In this document: piece by piece, positions 7,496-15,308 of the stretch | Layout: every line of letters starts with the position of its first letter | How positions within the stretch are numbered: the stretch's first letter is position 1 | DNA from: DATNNN01 sp035601815 | GTDB taxonomy: Bacteria; Pseudomonadota; Alphaproteobacteria; Rhizobiales; Xanthobacteraceae | Direction of reading: 5' to 3' | Assembly: GCA_035601815.1 (NCBI GenBank) | Contig: DATNNN010000126.1 | Location: 1-21,169 of the forward strand | Length of the DNA: 21,169 bases | Made by a program: the position numbers and the translations under genes | The notes under the pieces: generated by a model | Databases searched by the model: none | Told to the model about the DNA's origin: nothing | Seen by the model: only the letters and a program-made list of their open reading frames with translations

Positions 7496-7935
7496 TCGCG
7501 GCCTGCGCCCGAGCGGCCGTGACCCTGGCGCACATGCTGCAACAGCGCCTCGTGCTCGAGCCGGCCCGCGTACTGGGCATGGCCGCGGTCGACGAGATAG
7601 CAAAGCGCCCGCACGCGTTCCCCCGGCCCATCCAATAGATCGACCGGCCGCTCGGTCTCGCGATAGATGCCCGTGACCTGCTCGCGCCCGCGCAGATAGT
7701 CGATCGTGGCATCGCGCTTCTTCGACGCCACGCGGAACGCGACGCCGCGGCAGGCGCCGCCGCGGTCTAGGCCGAGCACGAGACCGGGCTTGTCCGGCGT
7801 GCCGCGGTGGACGTGCGAATACACACACAGTGCCCGATGCGCGCCAAAGAGCCGCGCCGGCCGCCGCTCCAGGAATTCGAAGCCCGGCTTCCACATCAGC
7901 GAGCCGTAGCCGAACACCCAGAAATCGCTCGCCAT
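7414..7935 (-). CDS. ChaC-like gamma-glutamylcyclotransferase
   Basis: A protein of 173 residues. The N-terminus has the family nucleotide-loop-like motif FGYGSLMW (8-15), followed by the AHRALCVYSHVHRGTPDKPGLV region and REQVTGIY with E85 at the expected catalytic glutamate. ChaC enzymes cleave glutathione to 5-oxoproline and Cys-Gly in the cytosol. It starts at ATG 7935, only 9 nt after the tyrC stop, with no clear ribosome-binding site, so it is probably translated from the upstream operon by coupling. Its 3' end overlaps the convergent gene at 7043-7495 by 82 nt. No link between glutathione turnover and the aromatic genes is evident; the linkage may be only positional. Confidence 0.88.
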   Translation of the reverse strand: MASDFWVFGYGSLMWKPGFEFLERRPARLFGAHRALCVYSHVHRGTPDKPGLVLGLDRGGACRGVAFRVASKKRDATIDYLRGREQVTGIYRETERPVDLLDGPGERVRALCYLVDRGHAQYAGRLEHEALLQHVRQGHGRSGAGRDYVLATVKELEALGIRDETLEWLAARL

Positions 7936-7944
7936 GGGAAAAGG

Positions 7945-8919
7945 TCAGTCGTCGCTGGCGTAGGGCCGCGGCATCGGCACGTGCGGCTCGCTCTTGCCGT
8001 GCGGACGGCCGAAGTCGGGCGCCGCGGTCTCCTGGCCGATCTCGATGATCGAGCGGCGGATCGCGCGGGTGCGGGTGAACCAGTCGAACAGCGCCGCACC
8101 GTCGCCGCGGTCGATGGCGCCGGCAAGCGTGGAAAGGTCGGCGTTGAAGCGCTTCAGCATCTCCAGCACCGCGTCGCGGTTGTTGAGGAACACGTCGCGC
8201 CACATGGTGGGATCGGAAGCGGCGATGCGCGTGAAATCGCGGAAGCCGCCCGCCGAGAACTTGATGACCTCGCCGCGCGTTCCGTTCTCGAGGTCGGCGG
8301 CGGTGCCGACGATGTTGTAGGCGATGAGGTGCGGCAGGTGGCTGGTGATGGCGAGCACCAGATCATGATGCTCGGCATTCATCACCTCGACGTTGGCGCC
8401 GAGCGCCTGCCAGAAGCGCTTGAGCTTCTCCACCGCCGCGACATCGGCCCCCTCCGGCGGGGTCAAAATGCACCAGCGGTTGTCGAACAGCTCGGCGAAG
8501 CCCGCATCCGGTCCCGAATGCTCGGTGCCCGCCACCGGGTGCGCCGGCACCAGATGCGCGTGCGCCGGCACGTGCGGGGCCATCGCGGCGATGACCGCGC
8601 CCTTGACCGAGCCCACGTCGGAGACGATCGCGCCCTCTTTCAGCTTCGGGCCGATCTCGGCCGCGACCGCGCCGCTCGCACCCACCGGCACGCAGACGAT
8701 GACGCAATCGGCGCCCGCGGCGGCCGCGGCGTTGGTCTCGACCACGTGATCGGCGAGCTTGAGTTCGGCCACCCGCTTGCGCGTGGCCGCCGAGCGCGCG
8801 GTGGCGACGATGGTTTTCGCCGCACCTTGCGCACGGGCGGCGCGGGCGATGGAGGAGCCGATGAGACCGACGCCGACGATCGCGAGCCGCTCGAAGACGG
8901 GAGCCGTGCCCTTAGCCAC
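7945..8919 (-). CDS. tyrC: Prephenate (cyclohexadienyl) dehydrogenase
   Basis: A protein of 324 residues with an N-terminal Rossmann NAD(P)-binding motif GVGLIGSS (16-23), the TyrA-family stretch SDVGSVKG, and HLVPAHPVAGTEHSGP, which carries the histidine/substrate region. The C-terminal helical dimerisation part follows (TSHLPHLIAYN, FSAGGFRDFTRIAASDPTMWRD). The enzyme oxidatively decarboxylates prephenate and/or arogenate on the way to tyrosine; which substrate is preferred cannot be read from sequence. It starts at GTG 8919, overlapping the hisC stop by 8 nt, so the two are translationally coupled. Chorismate mutase and the aminotransferase upstream complete the branch. Confidence 0.92.
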   Translation of the reverse strand: MAKGTAPVFERLAIVGVGLIGSSIARAARAQGAAKTIVATARSAATRKRVAELKLADHVVETNAAAAAGADCVIVCVPVGASGAVAAEIGPKLKEGAIVSDVGSVKGAVIAAMAPHVPAHAHLVPAHPVAGTEHSGPDAGFAELFDNRWCILTPPEGADVAAVEKLKRFWQALGANVEVMNAEHHDLVLAITSHLPHLIAYNIVGTAADLENGTRGEVIKFSAGGFRDFTRIAASDPTMWRDVFLNNRDAVLEMLKRFNADLSTLAGAIDRGDGAALFDWFTRTRAIRRSIIEIGQETAAPDFGRPHGKSEPHVPMPRPYASDD

Positions 8920-10021
8920 GGCCCGCCCCGTTGAGAAACTCCTTCAGCGCGCCCACCGCCAGCTTATTCGCCTCCTCGGTCCCCACGCTCATGCGCAGCG
9001 CGCCAGGCAGGTGGTAGGGCTCGAGCCGGCGCAGCACCAGGCCCCGCTTCATCAGGAAATCGTCGGCGTCCTTCGCGGTCTTGCCGCGATCGCCGGGGAA
9101 GTGAATGAGGACGAAGTTCGCCACACTCGGCGTCACATTGAGGCCGAGCTTGCCGATCTCGTCCATCAGCCACGTGAGCCAGCGGGCGTTGTGCTCGATC
9201 GAGCGCTCCACGTGCGCCGTGTCGCCGACCGCGGCGATGCCGGCCGCGATCGCCGGCCCGTTCACGTTGAACGGCCCCCGCGTGCGATTGACCGCGTCCA
9301 CCACATGGGTCGGCGCGTACATCCAGCCGAGGCGGAGCGCCGCGAGCCCATGAACCTTCGAGAACGTGCGCGTCATCACCACGTTGTCCGACGTGGCGAC
9401 GAGCTCGATGCCCGACTCGTAGTCGTTGCGCCGCACGTATTCCGCATAGGCGGCGTCGAGCACGAGCAGCGCGTTGCCGGGCAGAGCCGCGTGCAGCCGG
9501 CGCACCGCGGAGAACGGCACGTAGGTTCCCGTGGGATTGTTCGGGTTCGCCAGGAAGACAATGCGCGTGCGCGCCGTCACCGCCGCCATGATGGCATCGA
9601 CGTCGGCCGTGTAGTCGCGCTCGACCACCACTACCGGCTTGCCGCCGGCGGCAAGCGTGGCGTTGTTGTAGACGAGGAAGCCGTGCTTGGTGTGGATCGC
9701 CTCGTCGCCGGGCGCGAGATAGACCTGCGCCAACAGGTTCAGGAGCTCGTCGGAGCCGGTACCGCACACGATGCGCGCCGGATCGAGGCCGAAGGCCCGC
9801 CCGATCGCCTGGCGCAGCTTGGTCGCGGCGCCGTCGGGATAGAAGGCGAGCGTCTCGGCGGCGGCGCGATAGGCCGCGATCGCCTTCGCGCTCGGGCCGA
9901 GCGGCGTCTCGTTCGACGACAGCTTGTGCACCTTCGCCGCCCCCGGTGCTTCGCTGCGGCCGGGCACGTAGGCGCGAATGTCCAGGACCCCCGGCCGGGG
10001 GACCGGCTGCTCTTTAGCCAT
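8912..10021 (-). CDS. hisC: Histidinol-phosphate/aromatic aminotransferase (HisC-like)
   Basis: A protein of 369 residues, fold-type I PLP aminotransferase. It shows SSNETPLGPS (35-44), NPNNPTGT (159-166), DAAYAEY (189-195), the Schiff-base lysine K222 in TFSKVHGLAALRLGW, and a C-terminal LRMSVGT arginine motif. The family transaminates histidinol phosphate, but copies embedded between chorismate mutase and prephenate dehydrogenase, as here, probably act on prephenate, phenylpyruvate or hydroxyphenylpyruvate; that is inference from context. ATG 10021 is chosen because GGAG lies 7 nt upstream, whereas the alternative ATG at 10027 leaves only 1 nt. The chorismate mutase stop is 2 nt upstream, so the genes are coupled. 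Confidence 0.9.
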   Translation of the reverse strand: MAKEQPVPRPGVLDIRAYVPGRSEAPGAAKVHKLSSNETPLGPSAKAIAAYRAAAETLAFYPDGAATKLRQAIGRAFGLDPARIVCGTGSDELLNLLAQVYLAPGDEAIHTKHGFLVYNNATLAAGGKPVVVVERDYTADVDAIMAAVTARTRIVFLANPNNPTGTYVPFSAVRRLHAALPGNALLVLDAAYAEYVRRNDYESGIELVATSDNVVMTRTFSKVHGLAALRLGWMYAPTHVVDAVNRTRGPFNVNGPAIAAGIAAVGDTAHVERSIEHNARWLTWLMDEIGKLGLNVTPSVANFVLIHFPGDRGKTAKDADDFLMKRGLVLRRLEPYHLPGALRMSVGTEEANKLAVGALKEFLNGAGRG

Positions 10022-10023
10022 GA

Positions 10024-10884
10024 TCATGCTCCGGGGGAGACGGTATAGCGGTTCGCGTGCCCGCCGACGAGGGCGGAGGAGCGCACCGAAACGCCCGCCG
10101 CGTCCAGCGCGTCGGTGACCTCGGCGATCTTCCGGCCGGCGCCGAGCGAGACGAGGAGCGCGGCACCATCGAAGGCGCCGTCGGGCACCGCCAGTGCATC
10201 GGCAAGCGGCGACAGCGAGCGCGCCGCGGCCGCACTCCACCCCGACACCTTGATGCTCCAGCATTCCACGTCATGGGCGGCGGCGTCCTTCACCACTGGC
10301 CGCGAGATGACGAACAGCGGTAGCGACGCCGGATGGTCGCTGCGCTCGACGAAGGGAAGCCGCGCGATGATTTTCGGCGCCTTGTCGCCTTCGAGCGCGC
10401 CCCACCAGGGGCCGGTCCCCGCCACCGCGCTCGCCGGCACGAGGCCGAGGTCGCCTTTCGAGGCGGCGACGCCGAGCACCACCGCCGATGCTCCCACATG
10501 GGTGATCAGCGGCACGGTGAAGCCGAAATGGAAGCGTGCCGAATCGCGCATCAGCGCGTCGCCGATCGACAGATCGGCGTGCACGCAGTACGGCGCCTGG
10601 ACGTAGGTGAAGGTCGCGATCATCACCCGCCAGATGCTCTCGATGGTGTCGAGCGGCAGCATCCCGCGGTGGCGCTGCACCAGGCGGCGCATCATCTCGG
10701 CCTCGCGCGCCGGCCGGAACGCCGAGCCCGATTCCTGGGTACGCTTGATCGCGATCAGCTCCTGGATGGTCTCGCCGCGCTCGACGATCAGCGCATGGAT
10801 CGCCTCGTCGACGCGGTCGATCTCGGCGCGCAGGTCGGCGAGCGAGCGGGTAGCTACTTCGCTGGTTTTGCTGGCTTCGGTCAT
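10024..10884 (-). CDS. Chorismate mutase with C-terminal prephenate-dehydratase-like region
   Basis: A protein of 286 residues. Residues 14-95 form an AroQ-type chorismate mutase: LADLRAEIDRVDEAIHALIVER, IAIK with the catalytic lysine, and FRPAREAEMMRRL supplying R/E residues. They convert chorismate to prephenate. Residues 100-286 resemble a reduced prephenate dehydratase/ACT arrangement: KGDLGLVPASAVAGTGPWW, ARLPFVERSDHPASLPLFVISRP, then an ACT-like end (GRKIAEVTDALDAAGVSVRSS). I do not find the dehydratase TRF motif, so the second region is probably regulatory or inactive. It is the first gene of the aromatic operon, divergent from metX, starting at ATG 10884. A similar chorismate mutase-hisC-tyrC order occurs in Hyphomicrobiales. 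Confidence 0.85.
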   Translation of the reverse strand: MTEASKTSEVATRSLADLRAEIDRVDEAIHALIVERGETIQELIAIKRTQESGSAFRPAREAEMMRRLVQRHRGMLPLDTIESIWRVMIATFTYVQAPYCVHADLSIGDALMRDSARFHFGFTVPLITHVGASAVVLGVAASKGDLGLVPASAVAGTGPWWGALEGDKAPKIIARLPFVERSDHPASLPLFVISRPVVKDAAAHDVECWSIKVSGWSAAAARSLSPLADALAVPDGAFDGAALLVSLGAGRKIAEVTDALDAAGVSVRSSALVGGHANRYTVSPGA

Positions 10885-10945
10885 CGTTGAGCGCCCTGCG
10901 CAAGTGCCGTGATAGCGGCGCTTCCGGCGGAACGCAAAGAAAACA

Positions 10946-11046
10946 TTGACAGAAAGTGGGCTAGCTTCTTAGCACTAGCGGCCCATTTACGTTTTTTTTG
11001 GAAGGCGCCTGTTTTCCCGATTTTCGGAAGGCGTTTGCGAGGTTTT
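10946..11046 (+). promoter_or_regulatory. metX upstream region: promoter, inverted repeat, T8 run
   Basis: A perfect -35 (TTGACA, 10946-10951) has only a weak -10 (TTAGCA, 10969-10974). An imperfect inverted repeat, GTGGGC (10956-10961) with GCCCAT (10981-10986), brackets an inner GCT/AGC stem and a CTAG pair. It is followed by TTTACG and eight T residues (10992-10999). A second bulged stem pairs CGCC (11006-11009) with GGCG (11030-11033). GAGG (11039-11042) is the likely ribosome-binding site. The repeat is either an operator over the -10 region or, if transcription starts earlier, an attenuator-like hairpin. I do not recognise a SAM-II or other SAM riboswitch consensus. Confidence 0.45.
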
Positions 11047-12252
11047 ATGAGCGTGATCCGCCTGGAGGGCGCCGCCGCCAAGAGCCGCGCCGAGGCCATC
11101 CGCCGCGAGGCGGACGAGCCCGGCTCGTCGCTTGTGCGCTTCGGTGCCGACAAGCCGCTCAAGCTCGACGCCGGTGTGGAGCTTTCGCCGTTCCAGGTCG
11201 CCTACATGACCTATGGCGAGCTCAACGCCCAGCGCACCAACGCCATTCTCGTCTGCCACGCGCTCTCCGGCGACCAGTACGTGTTCGGCGAGCATCCGGC
11301 CACCGGCAACAACGGCTGGTGGGAAACCATGGTCGGACCCGGCCTCCCCATCGACACCAACCGCTTCTTCGTGATCTGCCCGAACGTGATCGGCTCGTGC
11401 ATGGGCACTACCGGTCCGGCGTCGAAGAACCCGGCGACCGGCGAGCCCTACGGCCTGTCGTTTCCCGTCGTCACCATTCGCGACATGGTGCGCGCGCAAG
11501 CGATGCTGCTCGATCATCTCGGCATCGAGAGCGTGCTTTGCGTCACCGGCGGCTCCATGGGCGCGATGCAAGCGCTGCAATGGGCGTCATCGTATCCGGG
11601 GCGCGTGTTCTCGGCGCTGCCGCTCGCCGGTGCCGCGCGCCACTCGGCGCAGAACATCGCCTTCCATGAGGTCGGCCGCCAAGCGGTGATGGCGGATCCC
11701 GACTGGCGCGCCGGCCGGTATCTCGTCGAGGGCACGAGCCCGCGCCGCGGGCTCGCGGTCGCGCGCATGGCCGCGCACATCACTTATCTTTCGGACGCCG
11801 CACTGCACCGCAAGTTCGGCCGCGAGCTGCAGGATCGCGCCACCCGCACATTCTCTTTCGACGCCGATTTCCAGGTGGAAAGCTACCTGCGCCACCAGGG
11901 CTCGATCTTCGTCGAGCGCTTCGACGCCAACAGCTACCTCTACATCACCCGCGCCATGGATTACTTCGACCTCGTGGCCGAGCACGGCGGCGTCTTGGCG
12001 AACGCTTTCAAGGGGGCGAAGACCCGCTTCTGCGTCGTCTCGTTCACCTCCGACTGGCTGTTCCCCACCTCCGACGCCCGCGCCATCGTGCATGCGCTGA
12101 ACGCCGGCGGCGCATCCGTATCCTTCGCCGAGATCGTAACCGACAAGGGTCACGACGCCTTCCTGCTCGAGGAGCCCGAGCTCTTCGCCATCACCCGCGG
12201 CTTCCTCGAGGCCGCCGCGCGCGACCGCGGCCTCCCGCCGGCGAAAGGCTGA
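11047..12252 (+). CDS. metX: Homoserine O-acetyltransferase
   Basis: A protein of 401 residues, alpha/beta-hydrolase fold. The nucleophile S170 lies in GGSMGAMQALQWA, with D336 in SDWLFP and H369 in KGHDAFLLE completing the triad. VCHALSGDQYV and NVIGSCMGTTGPAS are strongly MetX-like. The enzyme acetylates (in some members succinylates) homoserine for methionine synthesis; the acyl donor cannot be settled by eye. It starts at ATG 11047, giving the usual N-terminal extension of about 30 residues before the hydrolase core. metW begins 1 nt after its stop, the common metXW pairing in Proteobacteria. It is divergent from the aromatic operon, with a structured 162-nt gap between. Confidence 0.93.
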   Translation: MSVIRLEGAAAKSRAEAIRREADEPGSSLVRFGADKPLKLDAGVELSPFQVAYMTYGELNAQRTNAILVCHALSGDQYVFGEHPATGNNGWWETMVGPGLPIDTNRFFVICPNVIGSCMGTTGPASKNPATGEPYGLSFPVVTIRDMVRAQAMLLDHLGIESVLCVTGGSMGAMQALQWASSYPGRVFSALPLAGAARHSAQNIAFHEVGRQAVMADPDWRAGRYLVEGTSPRRGLAVARMAAHITYLSDAALHRKFGRELQDRATRTFSFDADFQVESYLRHQGSIFVERFDANSYLYITRAMDYFDLVAEHGGVLANAFKGAKTRFCVVSFTSDWLFPTSDARAIVHALNAGGASVSFAEIVTDKGHDAFLLEEPELFAITRGFLEAAARDRGLPPAKG

Positions 12253-12253
12253 C

Positions 12254-12901
12254 ATGCTCGCCCGCGACGATGGTCCTGTACATGGGGCGCAGACCGGCGG
12301 CCGCGTCGACCTCGTGGTCATCGCCGACATGGTGGCGGCGGGCACCCGCGTGCTCGACGTCGGTTGCGGCGACGGCCAGTTGCTCAAGCTCCTCGGCGAG
12401 ACGCGCCGCGTCGACGGCCGCGGCATCGAGATTTCGCGCGAGGGCGTGAACCACTGCGTCGCCAAGGGTCTCGCCGTGATCCAGGGCGATGCCGACGTCG
12501 ACCTCGCCGACTATCCCGACGACGCCTTCGACTACGTGGTGCTGTCGCAGACGCTGCAGGCGACGCGCCGCCCGCGCTGGGTGCTGGAGCAGATGCTGCG
12601 CATCGGCCGCCGTGGCATCGTGTCGTTCCCCAACTTTGGCCACTGGCGCACCCGCTCGCAGATTTTCTTCCGCGGCCGCATGCCCGTGACCAACAACCTG
12701 CCCGACGCGTGGTACGACACGCCCAACATTCACCTGTGCACCATCCGCGACTTCGTCGAGCTCGTGCGCGAGCTCGACGTGAAGATGGAGCGCGCGGTCG
12801 CGCTCGACCACTGGGGCCGCCGCGTGCGGCTGCTCGCGCCGTGGTGGTTCTGGAACCTGTTCGGCGAGCAGGCCGTCTTCCTACTCACGCGCAAAGGCTA
12901 G
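12254..12901 (+). CDS. metW: Methionine biosynthesis protein MetW
   Basis: A protein of 215 residues. A class I methyltransferase-like fold is shown by the SAM motif VLDVGCGDGQLL (33-44), GRGIEISREGVNHCVAKGL, then SQTLQATRRPRWVLEQMLRIGRRGIVSFPNFGHWRTR and PNIHLCTIRDF, all typical of MetW. MetW partners MetX in methionine synthesis and is needed for full homoserine acyltransferase function in several bacteria. ATG 12254 lies 1 nt after the metX stop, so expression is coupled. Its TAG stop shares the palindrome CTAG with the stop of the convergent methyltransferase gene. Confidence 0.93.
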   Translation: MLARDDGPVHGAQTGGRVDLVVIADMVAAGTRVLDVGCGDGQLLKLLGETRRVDGRGIEISREGVNHCVAKGLAVIQGDADVDLADYPDDAFDYVVLSQTLQATRRPRWVLEQMLRIGRRGIVSFPNFGHWRTRSQIFFRGRMPVTNNLPDAWYDTPNIHLCTIRDFVELVRELDVKMERAVALDHWGRRVRLLAPWWFWNLFGEQAVFLLTRKG

Positions 12902-13623
12902 GCGCCGGCCGGATCCGGCGTCGCCGGCACCAGCACCGGCGCCAGCCTGCGCACCGGCCGCGCCACCACCGGGCGGAAGACCTGCTTGGTCGCTTCCACG
13001 ATATGCACGCCGGCGAACGGCAGGTTGAGCGTGGCACCCACCCGCTCCCACGCCACCGCCGTGCGCAACAGCGACTTGCTCCCGAACGGCGGCACCCACA
13101 GCGCTTCGCCCCAGCCCACCGGCGTGAACAGCGCCTCGCGCAAGAGCGATAGCAACTGCGGCCGCGAGAACGGGCGGCCGTGACCGAAGGGCGTCGAGTC
13201 CATGCGCGCCCACAGGCCCCGCCGGTTCGGCACGATGAGCAGGAGCCGGCCGCCCGCCGCCATCACCCGCCACACCTCCTCGAGCATCGCCGCACCATTC
13301 GCGGTCATCTCGAGCGCATGGACCGCGACCACGCGGTCGACCGCGGCGTCGGACAGCGGCAGGTAGGTCTCGTCCACCAATGCCGCGAGCGTGGGCGCCG
13401 CCGACGGCCATTTCACCACGCCGAGCGCCGCCGGCATGAAGGCGAAGGTACGCTCCACCTCGTGGCGAAAGAGGCCGAGATAGGGCGTGGCATAACCGAT
13501 CCCGAGCACCGCGAGTCCGCGCGTGTCGGGCCAGCGCGCGCGGATGGCCGCGCCGACGAGGCGGCGCGCCACGTGGCCGAGCGGCTGGGCGTAGAAGCTG
13601 CGCAGATCGACGACGTCGAGCAT
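12898..13623 (-). CDS. Class I SAM-dependent methyltransferase family protein (atypical SAM motif)
   Basis: About 241 residues from ATG 13623; a TTG at 13629 would add two. The core is methyltransferase-like: DETYLPLSDAAVDRVVAVHALEM, LEEVWRVMAAGGRLLLIVPN and PFGHGRPFSRPQL match the post-I and C-terminal strands. Motif I is unusual, reading VLGIGYATPYLG (39-50) rather than the acidic GxGxG form. The sequence pattern is known to me from alphaproteobacterial genes beside gloB, but the substrate is unknown. The C-terminal 35 residues are basic and proline-rich. It is divergent from gloB (88 nt gap) and overlaps the metW 3' end by 4 nt. Confidence 0.82.
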   Translation of the reverse strand: MLDVVDLRSFYAQPLGHVARRLVGAAIRARWPDTRGLAVLGIGYATPYLGLFRHEVERTFAFMPAALGVVKWPSAAPTLAALVDETYLPLSDAAVDRVVAVHALEMTANGAAMLEEVWRVMAAGGRLLLIVPNRRGLWARMDSTPFGHGRPFSRPQLLSLLREALFTPVGWGEALWVPPFGSKSLLRTAVAWERVGATLNLPFAGVHIVEATKQVFRPVVARPVRRLAPVLVPATPDPAGA

Positions 13624-13711
13624 GGACAAGTCCAGCGGCGGCGCGAGGCAAGATAGCCTTGCTGCGCTCCTATGTCCTGTCTAGGTTCGCGACGGCCCGC
13701 AGGAGCTTAAA

Positions 13712-14482
13712 ATGGCTGCCGATATTCGTCTGGTGAGCTGCCTCAGCGACAACTACGCGGTGATTCTGCACGATCCCGCCGGCGACGCCACCGCGGTGAT
13801 CGACGCGCCTGACGCCGCTCCCATCGAGCGGGCGCTCGACACTGCCGGCTGGAAGCTCACCCACATCCTGGTGACGCACCATCATGCCGACCACGTGCAG
13901 GGCATCGCGGCCCTGAAGAAGCGCGGCGCCATCGTCATCGGCCCGCGCGGCGAAGCCGACAAGATCCCGGCGCTCGACCAGGCGGTGGGCGAGAACGGGC
14001 GCGTCACTCTCGGCAATCTCGCCGCCAAGGTGATCGAAACGCCGGGCCACACCGCCGGCCACATCTCCTATTGGTTCGAGGGTGAGCGACTGCTGTTCGC
14101 CGGCGACACGCTGTTCGCGCTCGGCTGCGGACGCCCGTTCGAACGGCCCGCGCCGGTGCTCTGGGAATCGCTGAAGAAATTGCGCGCGCTGCCCGACGAC
14201 ACCCGCCTCTACTGCGGCCACGAATACACGCTGGCGAACGCCCGCTTCTCGGTCACCGTCGATCCCAAGAACAGGGCGCTGAAAGAGCGGCTGGCAGTGA
14301 TCGAAGCGCAGCGGGCCAAGAACGAGCCGACGCTGCCTTCGACGCTGAAGGAAGAGAGGGCGACGAACCCGTTCCTGCGCGCCGACGACCCCGCCATCGC
14401 CGAGGCCATCGGCATGAAGGGCGCCGATCCAGCCGCGGTGTTCACCGAACTCCGCGAGCGCAAGAACAGCTTCAAGGGCTGA
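13712..14482 (+). CDS. gloB: Hydroxyacylglutathione hydrolase (glyoxalase II)
   Basis: A protein of 256 residues, the normal length for GloB. Metallo-beta-lactamase metal ligands are all present: THHHADH (H56, H58, D60, H61), H113 in ETPGHTAGH, D132 in FAGDTLFALGCGR and H170 in CGHEYT. The C-terminal substrate-binding part includes NPFLR. It hydrolyses S-lactoylglutathione to lactate and glutathione, finishing methylglyoxal detoxification in the cytosol. ATG 13712 follows AGGAG at 13701-13705. A weak promoter candidate (TTGCTG 13659-13664, TAGGTT 13682-13687, 17-nt spacer) lies in the gap shared with the methyltransferase gene. Confidence 0.94.
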   Translation: MAADIRLVSCLSDNYAVILHDPAGDATAVIDAPDAAPIERALDTAGWKLTHILVTHHHADHVQGIAALKKRGAIVIGPRGEADKIPALDQAVGENGRVTLGNLAAKVIETPGHTAGHISYWFEGERLLFAGDTLFALGCGRPFERPAPVLWESLKKLRALPDDTRLYCGHEYTLANARFSVTVDPKNRALKERLAVIEAQRAKNEPTLPSTLKEERATNPFLRADDPAIAEAIGMKGADPAAVFTELRERKNSFKG

Positions 14483-14533
14483 CTGTGGCGCCAGGATTCG
14501 AGTTCACCGGCCTCCAACTGGCGGCGAAGGACT

Positions 14534-15259
14534 TCAAGCCAAATACTGCGCGCCGTTCACGGTGAGCGTCGAGCCGGTGATGAAGCCCGCGTCGTCGGAG
14601 GCGAGGAACACCACGCAGCGCGCGATGTCTTCCGGCTCGCCGAGGCGGCCCACCGGAATCTGCGGCAGGATGTTCTTGTCGATGATTTCCTTCGGCACCG
14701 CCTTCACCATGTCGGTGGCGACATAGCCGGGGCAGATGGCGTTCACGGTAATGCCCTTCTTGGCGTTCTCCTGCGCCAAAGCCTTGGTGAAGCCGATGTC
14801 GCCCGCCTTCGACGCCGAATAGTTGGTCTGGCCCATCTGCCCCTTCTGGCCGTTGATCGACGAGATGTTGATGATGCGGCCGAAGCTGCGCTCGCGCATG
14901 CCCTCGATCACCGGCCGGCACAGGTTGAACAGCGAGTTGAGGTTGGTGTCGATGACGACGCGCCACTGGTCGAGCGTCATCTTGTGCAGCATGGCGTCGC
15001 GGGTGATGCCGGCGTTGTTGACGAGGATTTCGATCGGCCCGAGCGCCGCCTCCACCGCCTTGATGCCGGCGGCGCACGCCTCGAACGAGCTCACGTCCCA
15101 CTTGAAAACCGGGATGCCGGTCTCGGCTTTGAACTTGCCCGCCGCCTCGTCGTTGCCGGCATAGTTGGCGGCGACCTTGTTTCCGGCGTCCTTCAACGCT
15201 TTGGCGACGGCCGCGCCGATTCCGCGCGTACCGCCGGTCACCAACGCGACGCGACTCAT
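14534..15259 (-). CDS. phaB: Acetoacetyl-CoA reductase (NADPH)
   Basis: A protein of 241 residues, classical short-chain dehydrogenase. It has the nucleotide motif TGGTRGIG (8-15), NNAG (81-84), and the catalytic S134, Y147 and K151 (NISSINGQKGQMGQTNYSASK). The INGQKGQMGQTNY segment is characteristic of PhaB/PhbB rather than of fatty-acid FabG. It reduces acetoacetyl-CoA to (R)-3-hydroxybutyryl-CoA, the monomer for polyhydroxybutyrate. A strong GGGGAGGGG ribosome-binding site lies just before ATG 15259. It is 49 nt downstream of phaA and evidently in the same transcript. Confidence 0.94.
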   Translation of the reverse strand: MSRVALVTGGTRGIGAAVAKALKDAGNKVAANYAGNDEAAGKFKAETGIPVFKWDVSSFEACAAGIKAVEAALGPIEILVNNAGITRDAMLHKMTLDQWRVVIDTNLNSLFNLCRPVIEGMRERSFGRIINISSINGQKGQMGQTNYSASKAGDIGFTKALAQENAKKGITVNAICPGYVATDMVKAVPKEIIDKNILPQIPVGRLGEPEDIARCVVFLASDDAGFITGSTLTVNGAQYLA

Positions 15260-15308
15260 GCTCCCCTCCCCAAGCGACCGGTCTTGGCGCCAGTCGTGTA
15301 TCGCTCCT

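Noticed and set aside
7807..10048. Long plus-strand open frames opposite tyrC and hisC (7807-8934 and 8759-10048)
   Set aside because: Both are antisense to well-supported enzymes and have compositionally biased sequences with no domain.
10952..11046. SAM-II riboswitch before metX
   Set aside because: Looked for because it is frequent there in Alphaproteobacteria, but its conserved pseudoknot core (GCTAAAAAGGG-like) is not present.
14485..14565. Short GTG-initiated frame after gloB (26 codons)
   Set aside because: Overlaps the phaB 3' end, has no ribosome-binding site and no similarity that I recognise.
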